Both the position numbers and the translations under genes were made by a program. A DNA stretch of 64,000 bases. Source: Muraenolepis orangiensis. Taxonomy: Eukaryota > Chordata > Actinopteri > Gadiformes > Muraenolepididae. Within the stretch, counting starts at the first letter, position 1, and each line of letters opens with the position of its first letter. The stretch spans positions 10,758,600-10,822,599 of the forward strand of contig CM051004.1 of assembly GCA_027704905.1 (NCBI GenBank), read 5' to 3'. Under the pieces are notes generated by a model. The model was not told the origin of the DNA, did not search any database, and was given only the letters and a program-made list of their open reading frames with translations. This document shows, piece by piece, positions 11,497 through 45,559 of this stretch.

Positions 11497-11561
11497 GGTT
11501 TACGTTACGGAGTCATTCAGCTCTGATCGTTCTGTTTGCGTCCGCTTTTACCAATATACTG

Positions 11562-11696
<135 letters not shown>

Positions 11697-12057
11697 ACCT
11701 TCAAGATCCAGGTGAAGCTTACATGATTAACACGACTAACACATCGATCCACGAATGTGTACAACGAAGATATTCGCCAATATAAACATATGTGTGCGTT
11801 TTTAGCCCTGTGTAATCCTTAACATAGTTCGGGTGGAAACCTGAAAGAGAACATATTTCCTATATTGAACGAGTCATTAATAGTTTATTACTTCCATCAT
11901 GATCTTTGTTGTTGTTGTTGTTGTGGGTGAAGCTCGCTAAGCGTCGCGTGGTTAAACTTCCCTCCAAGCCCCACTGGTCCCGCCCTTTCCGTCTCAAAAC
12001 ACCACGGCCCCGCCCCTTTCTGGCTCCCCATTCGTCATGCATGCGAATGTCCCTTCT

Positions 12058-12105
12058 TCTATTGGCTGAAAACAAAGACAGGTCTTCTTTCGGACCAATC
12101 AGAAG
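12058..12105 (-). promoter_or_regulatory. Possible ankle1 promoter with two CCAAT boxes
   Basis: ATTGG (inverted CCAAT) at 12061 and CCAAT at 12096 sit in a moderately GC-rich patch about 560-600 bp upstream of the ankle1 start codon. A 5' untranslated stretch would have to span the TA repeat. This is suggestive only. Confidence 0.25.
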
Positions 12106-12262
12106 ACAGATTTTTTCTGACACGTTTGAAAGGGTGGGATCCGCTCTTTTCACGTCCAATTATTTACCAATCGATACTAATCGATTAATCTAGGCTACGG
12201 GCGAATGGTTTATTGGAGAAGGCCATGTGAAGGTAGTTTAATAAACGACACGTGTAGTGTGG

Positions 12263-12299
12263 TTTATTGATCGTATGCGATCGTTACATCTTCTTTATT
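12263..12299 (-). terminator. Candidate polyadenylation signals of the first alkaline phosphatase
   Basis: Minus-strand AATAAA occurs at 12268-12263 and 12299-12294, 230-265 bp beyond the stop codon. Either could be used. Confidence 0.4.
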
Positions 12300-12527
12300 C
12301 AACACATTTCAAAGTTCATATATATATATTGATGTCAAATGTGTTTAATTTGAAAGCGCTACCGAAACTTTACACCTATCTCTCTCTCTCTCTCTGTGTT
12401 AATGCAAAAATGCATCACCCTATTCAACAGTTCTGGATAATTATATAATAATAAAATAAAAAACATAGCTGAAAAAGGACTTCTTAGACTATAGATACCA
12501 TGCATGCGACCATCCGTGCATGTGGCG

Positions 12528-22374
<9,847 letters not shown>

Positions 22375-22978
22375 AGCTCAGTCTTTATGTTATATTACAA
22401 GCGTGCTACACGTAATAATGTAGGAGCAATGCTTGTGGCCACTTTATAACCACAGCCTGGGTTCAAAGTTCAAGGGAATGACTTTCTGAGGTAGTGAGCG
22501 GTAACATATATACTCATCCTCGTAGATAAACAAACATTGTTTACGGTCACATGTTACAGATACTTGGTTTGACTTATATTTATATGCATCAATGTGTATA
22601 TCCTGCAATGAGGAGTCCACTAGGGTTAAGATGGTGGAGACATTTTCAAAACTTTCTTGGGCATTATTGGGGGATGAAAAACACTGTCCGATTTAATACA
22701 GAGTACTTGAGGGTTCAAAGGGTTTAAAATCAGTATGCAGAGAGGCTGAGGACTAGATAAGCGTGTGTGGTAGCTTAGATTCTCGTTTGGCCGAGGGTCA
22801 TGGTTTACCTTGGCCATGCACTGGTTGGACCAAAAAAGTACAAATACTTGTTGTACTAATTTTGTCAAGTGCTCATCTACTGAGGTGCTGTGGTATTGTT
22901 ATCTTCCAGTAAGCAGTAAACTATTAAGTTATATGACCTTAACCAACAGTCCTTAATGTCCTTAAGGTTATATGACCT
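22375..22978. other. 5' flank of the first alkaline phosphatase
   Basis: No gene is seen. A short direct repeat 'ttatatgaccttaaccaac' occurs twice (about 22927 and 22968). A minus-strand promoter is expected here, but no convincing TATA box could be chosen. Confidence 0.35.
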
Positions 22979-23249
22979 TAACCAACAGTCAAGTCAAGTC
23001 AAGTCAAGTTTATTGTCACTTCACAGTTTATATACAGTATATAAGTATAAAGCAGTGAGTGAAAATCGTATGCGCAATACGACAGACAGCAGTTAAATTT
23101 TTTTTAATAAAAATGCAATTTATAAAATGCAATATATCGGCACAGAAAAACAGCAATATGTATATATAAATCAATGTAATAAAATATACATTGTTATATG
23201 CTATACGCCCTTGTTCAGCAGCCTGATGGCCTGACTGTGGAAGCTATCT

Positions 23250-23617
23250 CTCAGTCTATTTGTATGGCACTTGATACTGCCGTATCGCCTGCCTGACGGT
23301 AAAAGTGAATACAGTTCCTGGCTGGGGTGGGCAATGTCTTTTATGATGCGTTTGGCCTTGGCCACGCGCCGCTGGTTGTATATTTCCAGGAGGGAGGGGA
23401 GCTAACCTCCAACGATATACTGGGCCGTCCGCACCACCCTTTGAAGCGCTCTGCGCTCGAGTGCGGTGCAGTTCCCGTACCGGGCGGTGATACACCCTGT
23501 AAGAACACTCTCCATGGTGCCGGTATAGAATGTTCTCAGGATGCGGGGGCCCATGCTGAATTTCCTCAGACGCCTGAGGAAATACAGGTGTTGTTGGGCC
23601 ATTTTGTCACGGGTTGA
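23250..23617 (-). pseudogene. LINE reverse transcriptase C-terminal end
   Basis: It contains L-Y-F-L-R-R-L-R-K-F, F-Y-T-G-T-M-E-S-V-L-T and R-R-A-L-Q-R-V-V-R-T-A-Q, the C-terminal blocks that follow the reverse transcriptase in this LINE group. The frame then decays toward the 3' untranslated region. Confidence 0.78.
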
Positions 23618-24029
23618 CGTGGGGAGAATGAGGAACGGGGACTTAGGAGGTGAACCCAAATGCACGACACGATGACACACGTATCAAATAAAGATTCTTT
23701 ACTGACAAATACAGTAACACAAAAATCACTTAGATGGAAACGCATGAAGCTCAAAAGCAAAAGACCTAACTACAAAAACCTGACGGTGGCATGACGTGGA
23801 ACATGACGCTTGTTCATACACATGAAACAAGTACTCGGCATAACAACCCGAGACAGTATATATAATATATAATATATAATATATTATATAATGAACCGCC
23901 GCCGAACAAAAGAAGATGCCGCCTATTTAAACGCACGGAACATAACAGGTGGTCCCAGGCAGCCAATAAGACGGCCAGGAAAACATGAGGGGGAAATTAA
24001 CGGTGATGCGCTGCAGCTGCGGGGGAGCA

Positions 24030-24462
24030 CTAACAAGGGGGCGTGGCTATCAGGACGAGGGCTGGGGAAACGATGACAGGAATGCGGTACGTGTTAGGGG
24101 GCGTGGCTACCTGGACGAGGGTTGGGAAACGATGACAGAAATGCGGGGGGTGATAGGGGCCGTGGCTACCTGGACGAGGGCTGGGGAAACGGTGACGTGA
24201 ATGCGGTACGTGATAGGGGGCGTGACTACCTGGATGAGGGCTTGGGAAACTGTGACATGAATGCGGGACATGATGGGGGCGTGGCTATCCGGGTGAGGGC
24301 TGGGGAAACGGTGACAGGAATGCGGAACGTGAAAAGGGGGCGTGGCTATCCGGGCGAAGGCTGGGGAAACTGACATGAATGCGGGGTGATAGGGGGTGTG
24401 GCTACCCGGGTGAAGGCTGGGGAAACGGTGACATGACTGCGGTACGTGATAGGGGGTGTGGC
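24030..24462. repeat. About 60-bp minisatellite
   Basis: Seven units contain 'gggggcgtggctacctggac', 'gagggctggggaaacggtga' and 'catgaatgcgg'. The same unit returns at 25140-25372. Confidence 0.9.
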
Positions 24463-25051
24463 TACCTCCGTCGTCCAGCGGGAACAGCGCTCCGTCGTCC
24501 AGCGGGAACAGCGCGACGTCGTCCAGCGCGACGTCGTCCAGCGCGACGTCGTCCAGCGCGACGTCGTCCAGCGCGACGTCGTCCAGCGCGACGTCGTCCA
24601 GCGCGACGTCGTCCAGCGGGGGCAGCGCGACGTCGTCCGGCAGGGGCAGCGCGACGTCGTCAGACGGGGGCAGCGCGACGTCGTCAGACGGGAGCAGCGC
24701 GACGTCCTCACGCCGCGGCAGCGCGGCGTCCTCACACCGCGGCAGCACAGCGTCCTCACACCGCGGCAGCACGGCGTCCTCACGTCGCGGCAGCACGGCG
24801 TCATCACGCCACGGAAGCGCGGTGTCCTCATGCCGCGGAAGCGCGGTGTCCTCACGCCGGGGCAGCAAGGAAGTCAGGAAGGACGAGCGGGTCTTAACCC
24901 CATCATAGGGAAAGGTGCAAGGGTCGTATGGTAACGGTGGAGGAAAAACAAAATGAGTAATTGGAACTCGCGGAGCGGCTAACCACGCCTCAACAGTAGC
25001 CAAGTTAGACTTAATCCGGGTGATCTTCCCTTTCAGCTGGGGTTCCCTCAA
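24107..25051 (-). CDS. Low-confidence repetitive open frame (D-D-V-A-L pentapeptides)
   Basis: A 314-codon minus-strand frame starts outside the 15-bp array with a non-repetitive N-terminus of about 55 residues. It runs through R-R-E-D-A-x-L-P repeats and D-D-V-A-L repeats into the 60-bp minisatellite. No domain is recognised. The sense of the repeat and the absence of stops can be explained by unit length alone, so it may not be a gene. The non-repetitive leader makes it slightly more interesting than the three plus-strand frames over the same array. Confidence 0.15.
   Translation of the reverse strand: MREPQLKGKITRIKSNLATVEAWLAAPRVPITHFVFPPPLPYDPCTFPYDGVKTRSSFLTSLLPRREDTALPRHEDTALPWRDDAVLPRREDAVLPRCEDAVLPRCEDAALPRREDVALLPSDDVALPPSDDVALPLPDDVALPPLDDVALDDVALDDVALDDVALDDVALDDVALDDVALFPLDDGALFPLDDGGSHTPYHVPQSCHRFPSLHPGSHTPYHPAFMSVSPAFARIATPPFHVPHSCHRFPSPHPDSHAPIMSRIHVTVSQALIQVVTPPITYRIHVTVSPALVQVATAPITPRISVIVSQPSSR
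24467..24880. repeat. 15-bp GC-rich minisatellite
   Basis: The unit 'gcgacgtcgtccagc' is repeated perfectly about seven times near 24510-24620, followed by diverged 24-30-bp versions. All frames stay open because the unit is a multiple of three and has no stop. Confidence 0.93.
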
Positions 25052-25139
25052 ACCCGTAAAAACGGCCCTGTGATGACGTGGTGTCGGCTGGGTTCATTTT
25101 AGGCCGGTTCATTCTGTCACGGGACATTGACGCGGGGAA

Positions 25140-25372
25140 TGAGAGGAGGAACGTGAAAAGGGGGCGTGGCTATCCGGGCGAAGGCTGGGGAAACGGTGAC
25201 ATGAATGTGGTACGTGATAGGGGGCGTGGCTACCTGGACGAGGGCTGGGGAAACTATGACATGAATGCGGGACGTGATAGGGGGCGTGGCTACCCGGGTG
25301 AGGGCTGGGGAAACGGTGACATAAATGCGGAACGTGAAAAGGGGGCGTGGCTACCTGGACGAGGGCTGTGAA
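25140..25372. repeat. About 60-bp minisatellite, second block
   Basis: Four units are the same as those at 24030-24462. Confidence 0.9.
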
Positions 25373-25389
25373 CGCGGGGAGGTAGAACT

Positions 25390-26308
25390 GCCAATCCTGA
25401 CACCTTTTCACCACGTGTGTGGTGTGCGTGGACCATGTGAGGTCCTCGGAGATGTGCACACCGAGGAACTTGAAGCTGCTGACCCTCTCTACTGCAACAC
25501 CGTCGATGGAGATAGGGCTGTGCTCTCCTCTCTGCTTCCTGTAGTCCACGATCAGCTCCTTGGTCTTCTTGACGTTGAGGGCGAGGCTGTTCTCCTGGCA
25601 CCACTGTCCGACCTCCTCCCTGTAGGCTGTCTCGTCGTCGCCGGCAATCAGACCCATCACTGTCGTGTCGTCAGCAAACTTGATGATGACGTTGGAGCTG
25701 GGGTCTTGGGTGTAGAGGGAGTAGAGGAGAGGGCTCAGCACGCACCCCTGGGGGGCTCCCGTGTTGAGGGTCAGTGGCTCTGAGGTGGTGCTGCCCATCC
25801 TCACCAACTGGCGGCAGTCCGACAGGAGGTCCAGCTGCACATGGATGGGGGCACGCCTAGAAGCTTGGTGTCGAGCTTGGCAGGAACTATCGTGTTGAAC
25901 GCTGAGCTGTAGTCCAAAAACAGCATTTGCACATAACAGTTATTTCCCTCCAGGTGGGAAAGGGCAGTGTGGATCTGTTTTGACGATATGCAAATTGCCA
26001 TGGGTCCAGCATGGCAGGTAACACGAGCAAATAAAGTCCTTGACCAACCTCTCGAAGCATTTGCTGACAATTGAGGTGAGGGCTACAGGTCTCTATTCAT
26101 TCAGGCATGTTACCTTGGGTTGTTTAGGGACAGGCACGATGGTGGACATCTTGAAGACCGCGGGAACAACAGCCTGGGACAGGGAGAGGTTGAAGATGTC
26201 TGCAAAGACTCCTGCCAACTGGTCTGCGCATGCTCTGAGGACACGGCCTGGGATGTCGTTGGGGCCTGCCGCCTTACGGATGTTCAACCGCTTGAAGGTG
26301 CGGCGCAC
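25390..26308 (-). pseudogene. LINE reverse transcriptase, N-terminal and catalytic part
   Basis: Frames 26308-26093, 26070-25801 and 25840-25390 give R-K-A-A-G-P-N-D-I-P-G, then L-D-Y-S-S-A-F-N, G-A-P-Q-G-C-V-L-S-P and the catalytic F-A-D-D-T. At least two frameshifts separate them. Confidence 0.82.
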
Positions 26309-26325
26309 ATCTGCCTCCGAGATGT

Positions 26326-27242
26326 TCAGCAGGCTGGACTCCTCAGCTGGCTTCGGCGGGCTGCGTTCACGTCGAACCGAGCAAAAAAAGTTCTCCTGGG
26401 AGGGAGGTAGAGGAGTTCTCTACACAACTGGTTCTCCCTCTGAAGTTCGTTATCGTCTGTAGCCCCTGCCACATACCCCTCGCGTCGTGGCTCTTGAATT
26501 TCTCCTCCACTCTGTCCATACTCTCGCTTGGCAGAGACGATGGTCTTACGGAGGTCGTAGCGGGCTCTCGTATATTCCTTCATATTCCCGGAGCCAAAGG
26601 CGGCGTTATGTGCGTGTAGGGCAGCGCGAACATCGCCGTTAATCCATGGTTTCTGGTTGGGGTATATCCGAACCGACTTGGTCGGAACAATGTCATCTAT
26701 GCACTTCTTGATGAACCCGGTGACCGAGGATGCGTACTCGTTGATGTTATTGTCCGAGGCAACGCGGAACATGTGCCAGTCAGCGCAATCAAAACAATCC
26801 TGCAGCATAGAGTCCGATTGGTCCGACCAGCATTGGACCTCCCTCACAGCGATTGGTTGCTGCTTCAGTCTCTGCCTATAGGCGGGGAGTAGCTGGATAG
26901 AGCGGTGGTCTGATTTGCCGAACGGTGGGCGGAGGAGGGCCTTGTAGCCATCACAGAAGGGGGTGTAGCAGTGGTCGAGGATCCGCTCACCCCGTGTGTT
27001 GCTCGTTATGTGTTGGTAGAACTTTGGGAGAACCTTCTTCAGGTTTGCCTTGTTGATGTCCCCCGCAACGATGAGAGCAGCCTCAGGGTGTGCCGACTCC
27101 TGTTCGCTGATAGCCCCATACAGTTCCTCCAGCGCTGTGTCCATGTTGGCTTGTGGGGGAATGTAAACAGCGGTCACGGTTACTGCTGTAAACTCCCGAG
27201 GTAGCCAGTATGGACGGCTAGGAATAACCTTGAGGAATAAAC
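26326..27242 (-). pseudogene. LINE endonuclease domain and linker
   Basis: The frame 27177-26326 and its upstream continuation carry L-P-R-E-F-T, T-A-V-Y-I-P-P, I-V-A-G-D-I-N (catalytic Asp/Asn block) and G-K-S-D-H-R-S (catalytic Asp/His block) of APE-type endonucleases. It nicks target DNA in active elements. An LTR element is inserted at the 5' side of this frame. Confidence 0.8.
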
Positions 27243-27430
27243 TGTCGTGTTATTTCACAGGCAAACACGTGAGTCCTCTGTGTTTGATTGTAAGTGTCTT
27301 TTATTCGCTAGCTCCACATACAGCCGTCTCGCTCCGCTCGCCTAGCCTGCTCTAGCGTACCCGGCCGTGACGTCACTACCGTGGCATGTACTCTGTGTTG
27401 TATAAACGCACACCTATTAACAATAACACC
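27243..27430 (-). repeat. LTR copy (solo-like), shortened at one end
   Basis: It begins 'tgtcgtgttatttcacaggc' after 'ataaac' and matches the LTR at 28631-28824, but lacks the last few bases. The left flank is the same LINE sequence that also precedes the partial LTR at 27634. Confidence 0.8.
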
Positions 27431-27579
27431 TTTCTTGAATCAATGAGTAGACTGTCAATGATTCACCAGACCTTAGAGGATTATTCTGCCTCTATATCTA
27501 AAAGGTCTGTTCCTATCTGAACTGATCAAATAACCACTTTTACCTAAAGCCCTATATAAACATAGGCTATATTAAAAAT
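27431..27579. other. Unassigned filler between duplicated LINE/LTR junctions
   Basis: About 150 bp of AT-rich sequence matches neither the LTR nor the LINE as seen here. Confidence 0.4.
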
Positions 27580-27718
27580 TAAACTCCCGAGGTAGCCAGT
27601 ATGGACGGCTAGGAATAACCTTGAGGAATAAACTGTTGTGTTATTTCACAGGCATACACATGAGTCCTCTGTGTTTGATTGTAAGTGTCTTTTATTCGCT
27701 AGCTCCACATACAACCAT

Positions 27719-28620
27719 ACATACTCTCTTCATTAGCAGGGCAATCGCGTTGTGGATGGGACAGAGAACTGCCGCATTTATGACACTGGACACTTTTCCC
27801 CTTTAAGTATTGGGCACTGTGTGGCTTGGCTGGGTAGCCGTTAGCCTGTTGAGGTTTGTTTCTAGCATATTTCCCTGCTACTCCTCTTAAACACTCTGTC
27901 CACAGATGTAGCATCACTTGTCTCTGTCCTGGTGTCCCCTCGCAGAGAAGATTGCTGTCGTTTCACCTCTTCACTCTGCCTGGCCATGTTTATTGCCTTT
28001 TCCAGGGTCAAGTCCGGGTCCAGTTGCATGCGTTCGGACAGCCGCTTATCCATCAGTCCGACGACAAGCCTGTCGCGAATAAACTCATCATGTAGCACTC
28101 CGCATGTACAATGCCCCGCCAGCGCATACAGTGCCGTCACAAATGAGTCCACTGTTTCACATTCTCCCTGCTTGCGCATGTTAAATTTGGCACGCTCGTA
28201 GATGACATTTTTCTTGACTACGAAGAAACCCTGTAATCCATCGCGCACTCCTTGGTAAGTACGTCTTAGATCGTCTGTCAGATTTAGTCCACGTAAAATA
28301 TCATCCGCCTCATCTCCCATGCAATATATTAGCGTGTTGACTTGATTCTCTTCAGAGCTAGCATTCAGGTTACTTGCCAGACGGAATTGTTCGAACCTGC
28401 GTATCCATTTGGCCCACTCTTGGCCCGCGGCTTTGAAAAGTCAAAGGTTTCGGGAGGCTGGATGCTGAACGTAGCACTTGAGCCTGGAGCCGCTCTCTGG
28501 GCTGCAGCTGCTCCCGCATCAGCATTATCAACCATGCTGTTCGTCCTCCCTTCTCGCCGTCAACCAGCTCCAAATGACACTTATTGTCAGACTAACTTTC
28601 AACACTTCACTCACAGGACT
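27719..28620 (-). pseudogene. Retrotransposon gag (Ty3/Gypsy type)
   Basis: The frame 28320-27862 carries M-G-D-E-A-D-D-I-L, then Y-E-R-A-K-F-N-M-R and D-S-F-V-T-A-L-Y-A-L-A, typical of a widespread fish gag. The upstream part (P-P-E-T-F-D-F-S-K-P) is in another frame, and the downstream part holds C-H-K-C-G-S-S-L-S-H-P-Q-R-D-C, a zinc knuckle with one extra residue. Frameshifts show decay. Confidence 0.78.
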
Positions 28621-28630
28621 TCTGACACCA

Positions 28631-28824
28631 TGTCGTGTTATTTCACAGGCATACACGTGAGTCCTCTGTGTTTGATTGTAAGTGTCTTTTATTCGCTAGC
28701 TCCACATACAGCCGTCTCGCTCCGCTCCTAGCCTAGCCTGCTCTAGCGTACCCGGCCGTGACGTCACTACCGTGGCCTGTACTCTGTGTTGTATAAACGC
28801 ACACCTATTAACAATAACACCACA
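28631..28824 (-). repeat. Full-length LTR of the gag-only element
   Basis: It runs from TGTCGTG to CACCACA with TG and CA ends, next to TAAAC. In the minus orientation this is the 5' LTR. Internal 'tgtataaacgcacac' offers a TATA-like word. Confidence 0.75.
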
Positions 28825-28829
28825 TAAAC

Positions 28830-29195
28830 TAACCACAAAACATAGTTATGGATGTTTAAAGAGCAACACATTTAAGAAGAGATGAAGGTCCTCATAACCC
28901 TAGTTTGTTAAAGGGTGCATTATATTTGTTAGACCATTTGTCACTATCAACAATGTACTCAAGATGTTGTTAGTCTTTATGTTATTATTTTATTGTACGT
29001 ATTATAATTGATATTATCTTAGCAGGTTTTAGACACTGTTATCACCTTAAAGAGCCTGTTTTCTTTGCACTGGAAACCCTTGTGTGCATCTAAGGCCTTC
29101 TCATCATGGCCTAATTAAATAACGACTGACAATATAATTATGATAATCACAGTGATTTACGGCCACATAATTGGATATAGCAATGCGAAATAACC
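28830..29195. other. AT-rich intergenic sequence
   Basis: No gene, repeat family or regulatory site is recognised. Confidence 0.4.
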
Positions 29196-29199
29196 AATG

Positions 29200-29325
29200 A
29201 CAGGTGTGTGTGTGTGTGTGTGCGTGTGAGTGTGCGTGTGTGTGTGTGAGTGAGTGTGCGCGGGAGCATGGGTGCGTGTGTGTGTGTGTGTGTGTGCGCA
29301 CTTTAAATGTATATATATATATATA
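29200..29325. repeat. (GT)n and (AT)n microsatellite cluster
   Basis: Interrupted GT/GC/GA runs followed by a TA run. Confidence 0.93.
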
Positions 29326-29879
29326 TTGAGTTCAGAATTGAAAGACATCAGAATTGTCCTAGCTCGACGTGGCCATACAACCAACCATAGATTCTGAACT
29401 GTTACATGAAGCATTATTGTATTACCTAACGGTAAGGTTATACAATAAAACATGATATTATGATATTATTCATATTTATTCATTATAAATTATGGCCATT
29501 GTAGCTAGTGCATAATCCAAAAACACCAACTCAACTGCACGTTGATAAACTGTAAAACATACAACACTCTAAAACACACACTGAGATGACGACAGACAGC
29601 GGTTGCCAGGTCGTCCAACGACGATGTGTCACCATCGATAATTTTGTTTTCCCGTGATTATCAGATCGCAAAGTAGGCCCATGTCAAAATAAGTTTCATC
29701 GTCACTAATCTATACAACAACAAAAAACGATTTGATCCTACGTTGGCTTTAACACATTTCAGCAGAATGCCGATACATTTGCATTAAGCCGCAAAAATGT
29801 GGGTAACTGTTGGCATTTTTGGGTTTGTTTTTTACGTTCAAATACACATAGCTCACATGGTTTATCCAAAGGCAGTGCG

Positions 29880-30255
29880 CCTGACTGCTAGGAGTGCTGC
29901 CACTATCATAACATGTCATCCATATTACATTACACTATCATACTTTTGCTGGACTTTCTGGACTCATTACAGCCACTGCACTGTTCTTACGTCTGCACTG
30001 TATTCATGATGCTGCTGCACTACTGGCACTTTAAAATGCTTTTAAATGCTTTTTGTACAATTCAACACATATCATTCATCAGTCACTTTATTGTTCTTTT
30101 TATTTTTATTTTTATTGTGTACAGTACTTTTAGAGAAGTGTTTTAGAAAATCCATACTGTGCGAGGGAATGGGGAGTAAGCATTCCAGGCATTCCAACTT
30201 GTCGCATATGGCAAATAAACAATCTTGAATCTTGAATCTTGAATCTTGAATCCTT
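29880..30255 (+). mobile_element. LINE 3'-UTR-like repeat, family A, with (AATCTTG)n tail
   Basis: This is the longest uninterrupted copy. It ends in 'tatggcaaataaacaatctt' and four AATCTTG units, the microsatellite-like tail of a non-LTR element. Reverse or partial copies lie at 9615-10215, 21452-21525, 39385-39800, 46398-46875 and 62920-62975. Confidence 0.7.
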
Positions 30256-30489
30256 TTGTTGTGTGTTTTTATTATTTTATACATAGCTAACATTTTGTAA
30301 AAACGCAGTACAAAAATACAATAACAAATATCTGCATATAAAATACATTCATGTATCACCGTCCAAGTAGATCTCCAATGATGTCATACAAGCTACAGGA
30401 GCGCCCTTTTGGAACCTGTGAGGTTAAAGGTTAAAAGACCAACTCAAAACTACTATGCACCTTGTCTCTTCATTCAGTCGAGAGGTACG

Positions 30490-30615
30490 GCATCAGAACC
30501 GGATTTGTAAACTGTTTCTTTGGCGCAGATTTTGGCACAGATCCAGATACGAATCCGGATCCAGGGGACCTTTTGGTGTGGCGGAGGTATGCCCTCTGCT
30601 GAGTGCCCTCTAGTT
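30490..30615 (-). repeat. Interspersed repeat, family C, reverse
   Basis: It contains 'ccggatccaggggacctttt', 'ggtgtggcggaggtatgccc' and 'gagtgccctctag', the reverse complement of the 5415 copy. Confidence 0.7.
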
Positions 30616-30835
30616 TTGGTATGTTGCAGGTGGAGGTCAAAGGTCACAACAGGCAGTGGAGTTACACTAGTTATACAGTTGCCTCTACCTATACAGTAAT
30701 TATAATAAACGGGCTCCTTGCGATGTCTCGACTGTGAAAATTGTTGTTAAATCGTAAATGATGGCTATTATAGTGAGTGTCTAAGGCCTCTGAGTCATAA
30801 AAAAAAACACAACAGTACTTTGGGAAACTGTAAAA

Positions 30836-30854
30836 CACACACACGCACGCACAC

Positions 30855-30917
<63 letters not shown>

Positions 30918-30920
30918 GTG
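30836..30920. repeat. (CA)n microsatellite
   Basis: About 40 CA units, slightly interrupted at the start. Confidence 0.95.
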
Positions 30921-31204
30921 ATCCTGGTGCAGCCCACCGTCGCAACAACGATCGGTCCAACGATCGGTCCAACGATCGGTTGACGTGTCATGACAGGGCA
31001 TCCGATAAGTGTTCTCCTCTCATCTGGTCACCGCGGTTACCGGATCGCAAGTATAGCCCTACTTACTTATCAGTCCAAAGAGATGAGAGGACGCTTTGCG
31101 GCTAATCCAGCCGGCGTCCTGGTGCCCCGAATTGACGGGGGATAAAAACGGCAGTTGGAAATTATGCTGATTCAAACTGGTGGTACCACCGGTGCTTGGG
31201 TGCT

Positions 31205-31208
<4 letters not shown>

Positions 31209-31297
<89 letters not shown>

Positions 31298-31358
31298 ATA
31301 ACAACACTTATATTCAATGACTGGTGAATATAGGTTTTGTTGGTGGGTCTTGCAGATG

Positions 31359-31417
<59 letters not shown>

Positions 31418-31605
31418 AGAAGAAATAGCACACACATATGATTTTCTATACAATTTCTTTCACTCTTATGCATTAAGCTGCTTCCATTCAGTCCATAGTG
31501 TGCTCACCACGTATGTGTGTGTGTGTACGTGTGCGTGCGTGTGTGTGTGCGCGTGTGCGTGTGTGTGTGCCGTGTGCGTGTGTGTGTGTGTGCGCGTGTG
31601 TTGTA
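31209..31605. repeat. Three (GT)n microsatellites
   Basis: Runs at 31209-31295, 31363-31414 and 31513-31600 lie immediately downstream of the second alkaline phosphatase. Confidence 0.95.
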
Positions 31606-31647
31606 TTGCATTGTCTGCTGTATTCATCTCTCTTCAGGTTTTCTGTG

Positions 31648-44524
<12,877 letters not shown>

Positions 44525-44596
44525 CCCTAACCCCAGAAACACCTGGAGGTACACGGTTGTGCTGGTCTCACCTGGCACCTGTGCTAACAGGGGGCC

Positions 44597-45140
<544 letters not shown>

Positions 45141-45462
45141 GGGACCACACAAGAGCAGTATGAAACTCAACCCTTTGCTGTTGAGTTTCGGAAAACGCAA
45201 ACCCCTTTTATTGTTTTAAACAGCACTATTTTCTCTCCTCCCGAATGTCTGTCTGTCGCACTGAAATGTTTTTATAGTAAATGTTAATGGTCTTTTGATG
45301 CAGCCGCTATATGATGCCTTTTTCTACACCGCAGTCGATTCAGCTGAGGGGAAATGAATGGACTTCCCAATTTGTGTTGGCAATCGACATCGGACATATC
45401 TAATGGTCTCTCTTTCCACTCCTTCTCGCCCACTTGGAAAAATAGACTGAGAGAGAGACAGC

Positions 45463-45559
<97 letters not shown>

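Larger units (their letters stand above)
23605..25388. mobile_element. Repeat-rich insertion (possible LTR-type non-autonomous element)
   Basis: The block begins 'tgtcacgggttgacg', and a similar 'tgtcacgggacattgacg' recurs at 25116, so it may carry direct terminal repeats. Between them lie a segment with AATAAA ('caaataaagattctttactg'), two stretches of a roughly 60-bp minisatellite and a 15-bp array. No transposase or pol frame is seen. The class is uncertain. Confidence 0.45.
22980..27242 (-). mobile_element. Jockey/CR1-group non-LTR retrotransposon, broken by a repeat-rich insertion
   Basis: Reading the minus strand: endonuclease (27240-26600), reverse transcriptase (26500-25390), an unrelated block (25385-23606), then the C-terminal reverse transcriptase end (23605-23250), a 3' untranslated region and a (CAAGT)n tail at 22985. 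The two reverse transcriptase parts overlap by about ten residues and are not identical, so they may be two copies rather than one split copy. The subfamily (Rex1-like or CR1-like) is uncertain. Confidence 0.75.
27634..28824 (-). mobile_element. Short gag-only Ty3/Gypsy-like LTR element with TAAAC target duplication
   Basis: An 81-bp partial LTR (27634-27714), a gag segment and a full LTR (28631-28824, about 194 bp) make a 1.19-kb element. The 5-bp sequence TAAAC lies at 27629-27633 and 28825-28829, a fitting target duplication. Pol is absent: gag runs directly into the partial LTR. The element sits in the LINE endonuclease region. Confidence 0.78.

Noticed and set aside
23605..25388. Second broken alkaline phosphatase or other host gene between the two copies
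   Set aside because: All frames here read as LINE, minisatellite or unrecognised repeat; no host exon with splice sites was found.
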